The notes below the pieces were generated by a model. The model was not told the DNA's origin. It saw only the letters and a program-made list of their open reading frames with translations, and ran no database searches. Shown piece after piece: positions 1 to 10,814 of a stretch of DNA of 64,000 nt. Every line of letters starts with the position of its first letter. The stretch's first letter is position 1. A program made the position numbers and the translations under genes. The DNA comes from Fonsecaea monophora (taxonomy: Eukaryota > Ascomycota > Eurotiomycetes > Chaetothyriales > Herpotrichiellaceae): the NCBI RefSeq assembly GCF_001642475.1, contig NW_019173984.1, forward strand, positions 62,001 to 126,000, read 5' to 3'.

Positions 1-881
1 AAGAAGAAAGCAAAAGAAAGCTGCCAGCCCCCTGGCCGATTCCACTCCATTGACGGTCGACAATATCAAGTCCCCGCGATCGCCTTCCCCGTCCCTCAGG
101 ATGACCAGATATCCACATGCGCCGCAACCACCTCGACCCCTGGTCCCCCGGAGGCAACCTTCCTATGCAAACCTCATACCCAGATCTCCAACCCGGCATG
201 GTCCACCGCTACAGCAGAAAACCCTGATCCTGGATCTTGACGAGACCCTGATTCATTCTCTGGCGAAAGGAGGCCGGATGTCGTCGGGGCATATGGTAGA
301 GGTCAAGTTGAACGCCCCTGTGGCTCTGGCACCTCCTCAACCTGGTCAAGCAACCCCTGTGATAGGACCGCAACATCCTATCCTCTATTATGTTCACAAG
401 CGACCCCACTGTGACGAGTTCCTGCGTAAGGTCGCCAAGTGGTATAAACTTGTGGTGTTCACGGCGTCAGTGCAAGAGTACGCTGATCCCGTTATTGACT
501 GGTTGGAACAGGAGCGAAAGTACTTTGTGGGCAGATACTACCGGCAACATTGTACATTTCGCAATGGGGCGTACATCAAAGACCTCAGCAGCATTGAACC
601 CGATCTGAGCAAGGTTATTATTCTGGACAACAGTCCCGTCAGTTACATTTTCCACGAAGGTAAGCCCCTCTGAGAGCAAGCATATAATGGTTGAGCCGGG
701 CACTAAGACGATGTTCGTGGCAGACAACGCGATCCCGATCGAAGGATGGATCAATGACCCGACCGACAACGATTTGCTTCATTTGATACCCATGTTAGAG
801 GCACTGCAGTATGTGACGGATGTGCGGGCGCTCTTGGCGCTAAGGAGGGGAGAGGCAGAGGCCAGCGCATCGGCCTCATAG
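1..881 (+). CDS. NEM1/Dullard-type CTD-like protein phosphatase, 3' part (5' end outside window)
   Basis: This is the C-terminal part of an HAD-family FCP1/SCP-like phosphatase. In yeast, Nem1 (with Spo7) dephosphorylates the lipin Pah1 at the nuclear envelope/ER and so controls phospholipid and triglyceride synthesis. The catalytic motif DLDETLIHS lies at about nt 233-259, and the second HAD motif region (LDNSPVSY) at about nt 623-650. A 64-nt intron (660-723, GTAAGC...GGCAG) joins HE to DNAIPIEGW, the expected end of the domain. The frame is open to base 1 and no ATG precedes the motif, so the membrane-anchored N-terminus lies upstream of the window. Exons: <1-659 and 724-881. Assignment to Nem1 rather than another SCP-like phosphatase rests on the DLDETLIHS context and the conserved C-terminal GWINDPTDNDLL stretch. 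The family is certain; the exact orthologue is likely. Confidence 0.85.
660..723 (+). other. intron in the NEM1-like gene
   Basis: The donor is GTAAGC and the acceptor GGCAG. Removing 64 nt restores the frame and joins HE to DNAIPIEGW, the conserved end of the FCP1-like domain. Reading through would give a stop after the glycine-lysine-proline-leucine read-through. Confidence 0.85.
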
Positions 882-1713
882 ATGCTGGACAAGCAGAGGT
901 CCTTCGTATACACGATACGGAATGAAAAGATGCAAATGAAAGCTAAGCTGTGCTGTGCCGTGCCCTGACCTCTTGTCCCGTAGTTGTCCAGGTTCTCCTT
1001 CTCTTTTGATGTATATCCCTCTGCGTCTCTTGTCTCTATTTCACCATTTTCAGTGTCTATGGCATGACTGCCTCGATGCTCGTGATTTCCGAATCTTCCG
1101 TGGGGCGTATCGTTAGTCGTTACTAGGTATGGAGAAATGGTGCTCGGTACAAGAATACCGGGTATCCGCCCGTCGACCCGCTGACCCTTATCCTGCGGTG
1201 TAATATGTCATCCAATCACGGGTGGGTTGGTACCTGTTGTATGACACGGATCTGTGGTGTTGCAGGGCGTTTGGAGGGGAACGGGCTGCAAGCTACGCAT
1301 GATTGGAGTGAGAATCTGTGGAATTGTTGACTGAGAAAGAGATAGATGCAGTAGTGATACTCGTCCCCGCCAAGTCACTCGACATTCTTCCTTATTCCTC
1401 ATCATCCCGCCCTAATTTTGGCCTATTTCTTGTGGCTACCCACCTCCCGCAATCACATCTTCACTATGTGTACTTTTCTATCTGTTATAATTTCCTCTGG
1501 ACATCTCTGAAGACCAGAGTACATCCATTCCCTTGTCATTAAGCAGCTTGTTATTGCCATCTGTCATTAAAACATTGAATCTCAGTCAGCAATATACTTC
1601 TTCCGCCAGGGTCGCAGCCTGCTCTGTCTCCCCATTGAGTCAAACCTGTTTGCCATTTCTTTTGCAAGACTGCACCTGTACCCTGGAGTCATTGGGATGG
1701 CGTATATTCGACC
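882..1713. other. intergenic, no gene seen
   Basis: This interval holds the 3' flank of the phosphatase and the promoter/5' leader of the downstream transporter. Short ORFs here begin with non-ATG codons and resemble no family. The stretch before 1714 is pyrimidine-rich, as expected for a fungal 5' leader. Confidence 0.6.
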
Positions 1714-3462
1714 ATGTCCTTGAACAGTCCGTCTATCCACGATGGATCCAATCCAGCGTCACCTTCTTCCAGCGACACCACTGTCGTAGCCTCTCCTTCG
1801 TCGTCCAAGTCGATTCCTCCTCTACAAGCCCCTGTGACGGGCTCTAGATCCTCTTACCTTGACATCCCATCCTTTCGACCTTCGCTTGACAGCATATATT
1901 CAGAGCTCTCGGAGCTCTCGTTCCACTCCAATGAACTGCAAGCCGTCCACCCTCTCGTCCGCAGTATATCTCAAGATGGTGCCCTCTCCATGTCGGCCGA
2001 AGCTCCACCTCCACAGTCCCGGTTCAGAGCAGCCTGGGAGTCCTTCTACATTACCAACTATGGTGCCATGTTGGTCCTTGCATCCCAAGCATTCGGTGTC
2101 GGCATGAACATCAGCACTCGACTCCTGGAGACCCCAGGCTCACATGGCGAACCAATGCATCCGTTCCAGATCCTTTTCGCTCGACAGTCCATCACCGCCC
2201 TCATCTGCACCACGTACGGTATCTACTTCAAGACAACTCCATATTTTCCCTTTGGACCGCGTGGTGTTCGCTGGCTACTTGTCTTACGGGGCATTGCTGG
2301 GTTCTTCGGAGTATTTGGATTATACTTTAGCCTGTTATACTTGCCGCTGAGCGAGGCAACGGTGCTGGGCTTTTTATCGCCGATCCTTACTTGCTACCTT
2401 TGCAGTTTCATCATGCCTGGGGAAGTCTTCAGCGCGCAGCAGCAGATTGCCGGCTTCGTCAGCCTTATCGGTGTCTTGTTCATTGCCCGACCAGCCTCTC
2501 TCCTCTCTTTGACCTCGACCTCGGCCCAACCGTCCGACGCCATGGTAAGTCCTCCAGCTAACTCTACTGTGACTGCTGAGACTGCTCAACACATCACCGC
2601 CGAACAACATCTCGCAGCAGTGGGCATTGCAATGATCGGCGTGGTTGGTGGCACCGGTGCACTCACCGCGATACGTGTAATTGGCACCAGGGCTCACGCC
2701 TTCATCAGTATCAATTACTTCAGCGTGTGGTGTAGTATCGTCTCGCTGACATGCCTCGTCATCTTCCCTGACGTCAAGTTCCGGCTGCCGGGCAACCTCA
2801 CCGAGTGGAGTCTGCTCGCCAGCCTGGGTCTTTGCGGGTTTGTCATGCAGTTTCTTCTGACCGCCGGCCTAGCATATGGTGGGCCGTGTGAACCGTCCAG
2901 TCAGGGTGGGAACAAAACTCAACCTACACAGAAGATTAGGGATGTCGAGAGTACCGGGATTCATCTGGAAAATCCTAGCGGTAGCGGTAATGGGAAAAAC
3001 TATTCGTCCAAGCCAAGGCCGAAGCCATCCGGGACTCGTGCAACAGCCATGTGCTACACGCAGATGCTCTTTGCGCTGGCTGGCGATAAATTGGTCTTTG
3101 GCATCACGCCGGATACAATGAGCTGGATTGGTAGCGTGTTGATTCTGGCGGGAGCAGTGTGGGTAGCTGCCGCCAGGGACTCGGCTTCTAAGGTGAAGTC
3201 GAATGACACTCGTGCCGGGGCTACGAGCACATCATCTGGATTGGAAGTGCTGCGAGAACACGCACGGGCTAAAGTGGGGGCTACTCATGAAGAAGCCATT
3301 GGGTTAATGAGTGGCCACCAAGACGGAGATGTGAGAGATGACGATTCTTATGATGATGACGACGATAACGACACCATTGACGCTGAACGACAGCATGAAC
3401 ACGGCAAGGCTCTTGAGAGCCTGGAAATGCATGAGATACGCCGGGACACGGCCACGAGCTGA
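1714..3462 (+). CDS. EamA/DMT-superfamily transporter, SLC35G-like
   Basis: This 582-aa single-exon multi-pass membrane protein belongs to the drug/metabolite transporter superfamily (two EamA repeats, SLC35G/TMEM20-like). About ten hydrophobic segments can be seen, near residues 113-130, 151-172, 186-210, 214-233, 243-259, 298-321, 330-351, 364-388, 444-463 and 468-486. A serine-rich cytosolic N-terminus of about 105 residues precedes the first. Family-like strings include FLSPILTCY and YTQMLFAL...DKLVFG. A polar insertion (about 390-441) separates the last pairs of helices; it has no good splice signals, so it is read as a loop. The tail is very acidic (DDDSYDDDDDND near 546-557). Substrate cannot be inferred; relatives sit in the plasma membrane or Golgi. 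The start is the first ATG of the long frame. Confidence 0.8.
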   Translation: MSLNSPSIHDGSNPASPSSSDTTVVASPSSSKSIPPLQAPVTGSRSSYLDIPSFRPSLDSIYSELSELSFHSNELQAVHPLVRSISQDGALSMSAEAPPPQSRFRAAWESFYITNYGAMLVLASQAFGVGMNISTRLLETPGSHGEPMHPFQILFARQSITALICTTYGIYFKTTPYFPFGPRGVRWLLVLRGIAGFFGVFGLYFSLLYLPLSEATVLGFLSPILTCYLCSFIMPGEVFSAQQQIAGFVSLIGVLFIARPASLLSLTSTSAQPSDAMVSPPANSTVTAETAQHITAEQHLAAVGIAMIGVVGGTGALTAIRVIGTRAHAFISINYFSVWCSIVSLTCLVIFPDVKFRLPGNLTEWSLLASLGLCGFVMQFLLTAGLAYGGPCEPSSQGGNKTQPTQKIRDVESTGIHLENPSGSGNGKNYSSKPRPKPSGTRATAMCYTQMLFALAGDKLVFGITPDTMSWIGSVLILAGAVWVAAARDSASKVKSNDTRAGATSTSSGLEVLREHARAKVGATHEEAIGLMSGHQDGDVRDDDSYDDDDDNDTIDAERQHEHGKALESLEMHEIRRDTATS

Positions 3463-4596
3463 AGGGGACCACAGTCCCCCACCTTTGCGCGACTTATAAA
3501 GGCATTTGTTCCAGAACAAAAAGGGGCTCAGGGTTGGGGAAACACAAGGGACATGGGTTTTGTTCCAAGGGGGAAATTGGGCCGAAGAAGGACAAGGGAA
3601 AAAAAGACCGAGAACCAGGGGACAGGATATCACAGTAGAAGGGAGGGGGGGGCATTAGGGGGAAAATCAGAGGGACAGGGCGTTTCTGGACTCATGTCGG
3701 CTGGAGTAATGATACCAGGACGTGGGGACGCATGGTATTTGCGAGGTAATATATCTACGGAGAGGCACACATATATATATAGGTACCCACATGCTTGTAC
3801 CTATCGACCTCCTATCTACCTTCCATCTATACCGAGGATATAGAGAGATAGATATACATACCGTTATGCAAGAGTCCCTCGCGTGACGTGGGCACACGGC
3901 ATCGCGATTGTCAGGTACTAACTATCTATCTATCTATTTGCTTCACCTGCTAGACGTCATCGGTATTCTGGGTCTCCGTCCGACAAGGGCTTACTGATGA
4001 ATAACTAGACAGGACAACACGAACCAGGTTCCCTGTTGTTCGACTGCAGTCTTGTCTTATCCTCGTTCTTATCAGCCTGAACTCGGGCTTGCAATACTGC
4101 TGATGCTGAGACTCTACTCATATCCAGATGAACATAAAGAAAAAACAAAGGTGAAAGAAAGATGATGCAAACTAGAGCCATGTGGCCCTATCCTTAAACA
4201 CTTATTTGGAGTGATATTGCAAACCTAGACCTTTTTCGACTCCTTAATTTTGGTTCTCTTGGTCCTGGCCTTGTCTCCCAAGTTTGTTCCCCTTGTGCGT
4301 CTCAAAAGAGAAACCTGATACATGCATGATTGAGCCGTGCCTCACCCAAGCGAGTCCGGTCCATCACATAAACAAACCCCCGTCTTTGCATACCCGCATA
4401 CCTGCATACCTGCATACCTGCACCCCCCCCCCCCCCCTCCCCCGAATAGCCAGGGCAAGGAGACTAAATGTCGAGAGTTGAACACCATGCGCTTTTGCGC
4501 CCACCCCAACTTGAGCACATGTCCAATTCCTTGCCCGTTCCCATATCTCATGCCGATAATCCCATGTTCTTTCCCCTGCCTGACAAACTATTGCTC
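3463..4596. other. convergent intergenic region with simple repeats
   Basis: This is the 3' flank between the transporter and the R3H-SUZ gene. It holds a CTAT microsatellite (3922-3937), an octamer repeat and a poly-C tract (4388-4437). No ORF here looks like a protein. Confidence 0.6.
4388..4437 (+). repeat. (GCATACCT)n octamer array plus poly-C
   Basis: Four GCATACCT-type octamers (the first imperfect) span 4388-4419 and are followed by 15 consecutive C at 4423-4437. The tract lies just beyond the stop codon of the minus-strand R3H-SUZ gene, probably in its 3' UTR region. Confidence 0.85.
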
Positions 4597-7170
4597 CTAT
4601 GCTGTCGCTCCCGTACCTGCTACGCCAGTGCTTGGATTGGTAATACTGTCAACGTCATAGGGCGAGGGGACCTGCGATGGTGGAGGCTTCTTAGGCAGAT
4701 GCGCAGGTGCTCCGTATTTCTGTTGGAGGGAATCCTCTTTAACTGGAGGTGGTTTGGGAGACGCTACGTTACTGGAGAGTGCCTTGTCGAATGCGCGAGC
4801 CGGTGGTGGCGTTCCGGAAGCATCTGGAGCGAATGCTTTGGAGGCAGGAATGCTATTTGCCCGGCTCTGGCTTGACGAAGCTGACGAATTTTTCTTCCGT
4901 GCGCCATTGTTGTTGATGTGTCCACTGCGTCCGCCATTGCGACTCGAGGAATTGCTGGGAACGAAGGAGCGAGTCTGCGGGTTGAAAAGTGATCGGGAGT
5001 AGGTGCTTGAATTGGAATATTGGCCATTGTATGCCTGATTCGCATTACCACTGAAGTTTTGCGTAGGGAGCTGTCCATAGCCGTAGTTGGCTGCGTTGCT
5101 CATAGCTGCATTAGTCTGATAAGAAGACCAACCGTTCAGGTTAGAGGTGGGCGGACCTTGGGGTTGAGGATAGGCAGTCGGGAATTGATTGTTCATCCAG
5201 TTCTGTGGCTGTTGCATACCCGTATGTGATGTTGTCATGAATTGGTGGTTCATTTGAGCTATCATGGGAGAAATGCCCTGCTGATAGGTGGTGGGGGAGG
5301 CAGAGTAATTGAAGTATCCGTTCGAGGCAGGAGTCTGCATCGTCGACGACCATGATTCCGTGGAACTGAAAGATTGGCTGCTATTGTTTCCGTAACCCAT
5401 TGGAGCGCCGTTGTAGGACATGGAAGACTCGAAATTAGGATATGCTTGGGTGGGTGTAGAGCTGTAATTCATGTTTCCACCAAATGCGCCATTGGGTGCT
5501 GGGTATGGTCCATTATAAGCCTGTTCTGGGTAATGTGGCTGATATTGCGGTTGCATATGTGACATATGCATTGGGGTGTAGCTGGGAATGAATGCCGATC
5601 GTGCTTCAAAACTGTCGTCTTTTGGAGTTTTGTGTTTGCGTGCCTTTCTCTTGCCACTAGACGAGCTCGACCGCGACATGCTCGCCGAATTCTCCCCGGT
5701 CGAAGCACTCTCACTGGTCACCGACTCCTGGAAATCGCCAAATATCCGATCTCGCGCAGCTTTGTATTGGGCCTCTCGCTCCTCTCTTGTGAGTTTTGAC
5801 TTGTCTTTGTTCGGCGTTCCTTCCACCGGGGACAAGATACCCTCCTCGCTATTCGTTTCGAGACCTGCTTCCGAGGTGGCTTTGGATGGAGCCGACGAAC
5901 TCGCAGGTGTACTGGCACCAGCTGAGCCCTGCCGTGGCCCCAAACCGACCCTGCGCATGATCTTAAAACCCGCAGCGGAAGGAGGTTGAGAAGGCCCTGC
6001 AGGGATGGACTGGGCCAAGACATGTAGCGGTGTAGGCCTGCAAAAGAAATCAGTAAGAGCCTTTGTGAATGGAAAAACGTGGAGCACTCACATCGATACG
6101 TCAGGCGTCCGAAAGATACGGATAGATGTGCCATCCTCATTGATGTGATGGGCAAGCGAGTAATAGTCTGCAAGTTTATGTGCGAGAAGCCTGGCAAAGG
6201 AATTCTGTGGTGGTAGGTCGAGAAAATCATTTCTGTGCCATTGTTAGTCAATCACCTTGATAATGATACCATGCAGACATACCCGGGCATTGTAATAAAG
6301 GCTAGGAATTTCTCTTCCAGCTGTAGCAGAGGCAGGCGATCTTTTGGGGTAGCTAATGCATCCAGTAGCTTCTCATCAGGCGCAAGTGGGAGTGATGAAG
6401 CGCGTTCATGTATCTCGCGAGGCTGCTCCAACGATCCTTCTGAGCGAGGCTGTCGGTCGGCAGTCTCTGCCTGAATGATTGGGAGGGGGAGATCTCCAAA
6501 TCGTGGAGGATTGGTTAAAGTCAACGTGTGGTATCGACGAGCCGCGATGGTGACTCCAGAAATGTTCGGCCGCGATGTTCCACGAGTATTTGATGCTGAC
6601 AAGTCTTCTCGGGTTGGTGCACTTGAGGTCTCTTCGTCCTCTGCGGCTCTTACACTAGCACTGTCATCCGGACGAATGCTCTCCTTCTCGTCCATTGCAA
6701 AGGTTGTAACGGAAGCCATGCTTTTGGTATCAAAACTCTGATGTTTGGTGGAAGAATTGGAGAGATGAGATTGATCATCTTCAAGAGATTCTCCGCTTTC
6801 CGCACTCTGAGGGCCGCCTGATACGAGGCTAGCATCTTCAACTAGAGAAAGCCCTTCAATTGCAGCTGCTGGATAGTCCAGCTGACTGAGCTCTTCTAGG
6901 ATCTTCGGCTGTGAATCACTGGGCGTTCTCGGCGAAGTTGAGGATTTGAGAAGGCTGGTATGCACAGCTTTTGTATTAACATTCTCGACAGGACGACCCT
7001 TCTTCTCGTCAGAAGCATTAGGGTTTGGCGCAGGAAGGGCGGGAGCACGCATTGCAGCGACCTTGGAAACATCAGCAAGGCCCAAACAAGGTGACTTGTG
7101 CAGATCAAATCAAACATACCTTCGCAAATGACAGCTTTCCCGGAGGCGGCCCGACCTGAGAAGACGCCAT
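4597..7170 (-). CDS. R3H-SUZ domain RNA-binding protein
   Basis: The four-exon gene encodes 803 aa: exons 7170-7120, 7061-6283, 6232-6092 and 6037-4597. Introns are 58, 50 and 54 nt, all GT-AG. The join across introns 2 and 3 rebuilds the R3H domain (about residues 255-325; NSFARLLAHKLADYY then INEDGTSIRIF), a single-stranded nucleic acid-binding module. A SUZ domain follows (about 350-427; EEREAQYKAARDRIFG), which also binds RNA. The R3H-SUZ order matches animal R3HDM1/2 and Encore and several fungal proteins. The rest is low-complexity: a serine-rich acidic N-terminus and a long Asn/Gln/Tyr/Pro-rich prion-like C-terminus (about 470-740), typical of proteins entering RNP granules. The start is MASSQVGPPPGK on a 17-codon first exon. 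A role in post-transcriptional control is inferred from family, not shown. Confidence 0.85.
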
Positions 7171-8495
7171 GATGCCCAAAGAGATTCGTCACGTCGTATC
7201 CAACAGCGTCAAGTCAGGCTATCAAGCTGAGGATTGGTATTGAAAAATGAATGTGAATTGTACGAGCCAGAGTCGACGCTTCAATTCTTCCTTCCGCTGT
7301 CTCACACAACGTCTTGCTCATCGAACGAGCCAACACAGCACGACCTAAAAGGCTCCATGGATTCGACAAGGTGGTCTTTTGAGTTGTCAACGTGCGTAGC
7401 AATATGATGAATGCCTTTGAGCGTATTGAGGCGGAGGCAGGACGGATGTGGTAGGATTCGGTGGGATGGTCTGGTGGGGATCTCTGCGATTGAAACCTGA
7501 GATCGAAGGAGGCAGGGTCCGTGAGTGTGAAAAGGCCGCCAAGATATGAAGGGACGAAATGCAATTCTGGTGAAGGCTCTCGCCCACCTTGAAGGGATTA
7601 CGGAGTTTTTTTGGGTTGTCGTTGTCGCGCGCTCACCAAGTGAAGCAATATCAGATCCTTGATAGGAAAATAAAAGCGTCGTGTAGGGGAGTTGGATCAA
7701 TCCATTGTGTCTATGAACAATGGAGATCCACAAGCTTTGAAAATGTGGACAGCGACGACTGAGGTCAAGGCTGTAAAAAGCGTGACTTGTGCCAGTCTTG
7801 AGGCATCGAAAAGCGCAAGCAGGGCTGGCAGGCCATGAGGGAGAATGCCAAGGATTCCCCATGTCACTTTGTCACTTGTGGGCGGACAAAAGTTATTGCG
7901 GTGCCAGGGGTTGCCACAGTCCACAGCGCCACTCAGCCACTCAGCCACTACACTAGACACACGGGAGACTGGCACATCTCTCGCCAACAAAGAACCACGG
8001 GGCCACGGCAATCCTTGGGTGAAGCATGGGGAAGAAAAAGAGGTAGAACACATCGACAATAAGCCAACCAGCATCATCGCCGAATACTAAACCACCAAAT
8101 CAGGCTTCGCCCACCTTCTTTCCTCCGGGCGTCCTTGTCAATCTGCCTGCCTGCTCCCCAGTTGGCTTGAAAAGGCGGCACCTGCTTGATTCAGATTCTT
8201 GGAACGCTACGTTTCGGATTTCGCATGCGCTCCGGTTTGGCGACTGGCCCTTCTGTGCAGGCTTATATGTTGCAGATTCGACATCGGCACAAGGCATCAG
8301 CATTTCCAATCTCTTTCTCTTTACATTCGATATATATTGGAGTCCTCTGCCTTCCCCGTCGCCACCTTTATATAACCTCTGACAAAGCAGGCATCTCACT
8401 CTCCCCGCCGCTAAGCCTGCGCCTTCACTACAACCCGTGAGACTGTTGGCGTCAATTTCTTCCCTTGGCCGTCCCTCGGGAAGCCGTTTTCTTCA
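7171..8495. other. divergent promoter region, R3H-SUZ / zinc-knuckle genes
   Basis: This is a head-to-head intergenic region of 1.3 kb. ORFs on either strand match nothing and overlap one another. A TATA-like element (TTTATATAAC) lies near 8368-8377, about 120 nt before the zinc-knuckle ATG. The part near 7171 presumably carries the leader of the minus-strand gene. Confidence 0.6.
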
Positions 8496-9460
8496 ATGAA
8501 TCGCTATCGTACACTTCCCGGCCTCGGGCCACAAAAGGCTACAGCCAGTACTGTATGCCAGAAATGCTTGAAGAAAGATATGTTTGCCGCTCCTGTGCAG
8601 TCTGATCATCATTTGAACTGACCAATTGTTCACGTCACTACAGTTATGAATGCAAATCAAGTGTACAGGAGCGGCCATATGCCTCCAGGCCATCAAGGAC
8701 GCAGCAACTACTCAATCCCAAACTTGCGCCAAAGTTAGCGAGCGACGCTCCGAACAATCTATTGAACAGGTGAAAACGCTTTTTCCGACTGTCGGAAACG
8801 TTGTCTTTCTAACATTCAACTAGCAAGGGAGTGGCCGACCAACAACTGGCCGAAGCCCAGGCCAGCCGAGCAAAACTAGTCCAGGAGCCAGAAGATCGGG
8901 GTCGATCACCAACCCCAGACTCCTCAGATTCTGTTTCGACAATATCGACAAACAAGTCGCATTCTCGTTCACGGTCTCGATCACGGGAACGCGGTGACGA
9001 CTACTTCACCGCTAGTCGTGCGCGTCGAAACGACTCGAGGGCACCAACAAATGAAGTGCCCCGGAAAAGGAAACACCGCTCTATTTCCAGCTCCTTCTCT
9101 AGATCGCCTCGGTCTCCGAGGCGAGAGCCTGGCTCACATCGCAAAAGCCGACGCCATCGCACCGTCAGTCCCATTGACCGAGGTCGACCTAGTTCTATGC
9201 GTCGAGGTAGCCATCGCAGCCGGACTAGCAGTCCAAGCATGGACAAGAGCCAGATCACCAAGCAGAGACGGTCTCTCGAGCATGAAGACCATGATGCTCC
9301 AACATTCCGGGGCAATGCGTGTGACCGCGATGACACTTATGATCCGAGATTGCCTCAGCGAGACGTCAGGCGTGGCCGAGAGGAGCGAAGCCATATAAGA
9401 GAGCGGAGCCTGAGTCCGTACAGCAGGAGGTTAGCTCTGACGCAGGCGATGAATATGTGA
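8496..9460 (+). CDS. CCHC zinc-knuckle, RS-rich protein (ZCCHC10-like)
   Basis: The inferred product has 284 aa from exons 8496-8577, 8634-8769 and 8824-9460. The N-terminus carries one CCHC zinc knuckle, Cys21-x2-Cys24-x4-His29-x4-Cys34 (QKCLKKGHYSYEC), followed by RPSRTQQLLNPKL. Both resemble human ZCCHC10 and the widespread fungal zinc-knuckle protein. The rest is rich in SR/RS dipeptides (SRSRSRSRERG and others) and ends SPYSRRLALTQAMNM, which looks like the conserved end of the fungal family. Knuckle plus RS tail suggests a nuclear RNA-binding role, perhaps in splicing. Exon 2 to exon 3 uses a normal GT-AG intron (8770-8823). The first intron appears to be AT-AC (8578-8633): no GT-AG choice keeps the four zinc ligands, and reading through hits a stop at once. 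Confidence 0.85.
8578..8633 (+). other. putative AT-AC intron inside the zinc-knuckle codons
   Basis: The 56-nt intron starts ATATGT and ends TTCAC, with a fungal-type branch site CTGAC at 8618-8622, about 12 nt before the 3' end. Splicing 8577 to 8634 makes codon G-GT, giving KKGHYSYEC and thus the invariant Gly-His of the CCHC knuckle. Without splicing the frame stops at TGA within 40 nt. The ends look like a major-type GTATGT...AG intron with both G's changed (G1 to A, last G to C). U12 introns would instead have ATATCCTT and a TCCTTAAC branch, which are absent. Confidence 0.75.
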
Positions 9461-10163
9461 CAGGTCAGCGACGAGATTCGACTTCTGGAAATTGGTTGGA
9501 TGCTGTACTTTCGAAAGGGAGGGACTTGGATTTGGTGGTGAAGTATTGTCAATTCTGGTTTGCAAGGCGTTGGCGGCTACATTGATGCATGAACTGGCTG
9601 ATCTCCCTTGTCATACCCCTACGAGCAATGCACGTTTATCGTCACGGCGCGATTGGTCCTGTCGTGGTACGACTGTTTGATCAGATACTAGGATTCCATT
9701 GCTCATTATTACGCACTCGCTTATGCTGCTCGTCGGCCAGTCGTTCTCACCAATGGCTTCTGATGCAACTTGTCACAGGTCCTTCTGTTCCATGTGGCTT
9801 TCCGCCGCCTCTTCCATCTCTACGTGTTTCCATTTCCATAGAGCAGCACAGTCTAACCAAATGTGCTGCTTGCTGCAAGACACAAATCAAGTTTTGTGAC
9901 TAGTTGTGTTAGACGCCTTTAACGCTTCGGTCTGATGCAGCGGTCGTTATGACGTGCGGAGCGTCGCTCAACTTTCGAGCCTCGGACGCTGGAGAATGTC
10001 GCGAGAAATGTGATTCACCTTTCTTGCGGGATGCATGGCATCGGCTGTATTCGACCGTATACACGATCAGCAACATGGACTGAATGATGTTGGCCTATCT
10101 CATGTCGACTTGGCTTTCGGTCACCGCTTGGGCCGAACGCCGTCGGGGCGCTCGTGCCGTCGA
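9461..10163. other. convergent intergenic region, no gene seen
   Basis: This is the region between two converging 3' ends. The short ORFs are unconvincing and no repeats stand out. Confidence 0.55.
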
Positions 10164-10814
10164 TCATGAAATACCATCTTCTTCTTCGTCCTCCAGGGCA
10201 GCCTCTCGCTCCTCTTCCTGCTCTCGTAGATGTATGCTCTCAACAAGAGTGTTTCCTTCGATTCCAACCTCCTCTCCTTCGTCTCCTTTCTCTGCTGCGG
10301 GCTGCCTTTGAACAGCTTTCTTCTCCAGAGCCTGTTTCTTTGCATTCTCGATGCGTTCTCTCACCAGACGCGCAATAGCGTTTTGTGTGCGCACGTCCAG
10401 AACCTTCATCTTCTCCACCAGATCTCTTTTCAAGTCCCAATTTGGCTTCTTCGGCTGCAGCTTGAACAGGTCGATGCCCTTCTCTGCTTCCAGCTCATCC
10501 TTGGCAGCTTGCTCTGCAGTAGATGCGAGGATGCGATCGGCCTGCTCTTCGACGGTCTCGACGTCGCCACCATTTGGGACATTTTCGAATCCGAGTTTGG
10601 CGTTTTTCGTGGTTAGATCGAAATTTCGGCCCGACAGATACTGATCAGTTGTAGATTCAGACGCTTTCTCCTCGTGCCTTTCATCGCTGTCCTCTTGTAG
10701 GCTTGAAACAGTGGAGTGGGAGCCAGGTTGCTTGCGCTTCAGAGATGCGAGTTTCGCCAAGCGAGCTTTTCTGTCGATGGCAGCAGCATCTAGGCTGCTA
10801 TGTGTGGTAGACAT
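10164..10814 (-). CDS. cwf18: Cwf18/CCDC12-like pre-mRNA splicing factor
   Basis: The 216-aa intronless gene encodes a homologue of Schizosaccharomyces Cwf18 and human CCDC12, a small component of the Prp19/Cdc5-associated (NTC-related) spliceosome at the catalytic stage. Family features visible are the N-terminal AAAIDRKARLAKLASLKRKQ-type basic helix, a central YLSGRNFDL...LGFENVPNG segment with FKLQPKKPNWDLKRDL, and the conserved helix LDVRTQNAIARLVRERI. The C-terminus is strongly acidic (EEEREAALEDEEED). The start is taken at MSTTHSSLDAAA (10814); the frame stays open 41 codons upstream, but that extension lacks family resemblance. The gene is divergent from the PPR gene, sharing a 306-bp intergenic region. 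Confidence 0.88.
   Translation of the reverse strand: MSTTHSSLDAAAIDRKARLAKLASLKRKQPGSHSTVSSLQEDSDERHEEKASESTTDQYLSGRNFDLTTKNAKLGFENVPNGGDVETVEEQADRILASTAEQAAKDELEAEKGIDLFKLQPKKPNWDLKRDLVEKMKVLDVRTQNAIARLVRERIENAKKQALEKKAVQRQPAAEKGDEGEEVGIEGNTLVESIHLREQEEEREAALEDEEEDGIS

Noticed and set aside
1714..3462. intron inside the SLC35G-like insertion
   Set aside because: No proper donor/acceptor pair, frame fully open and in register with the flanking helices.
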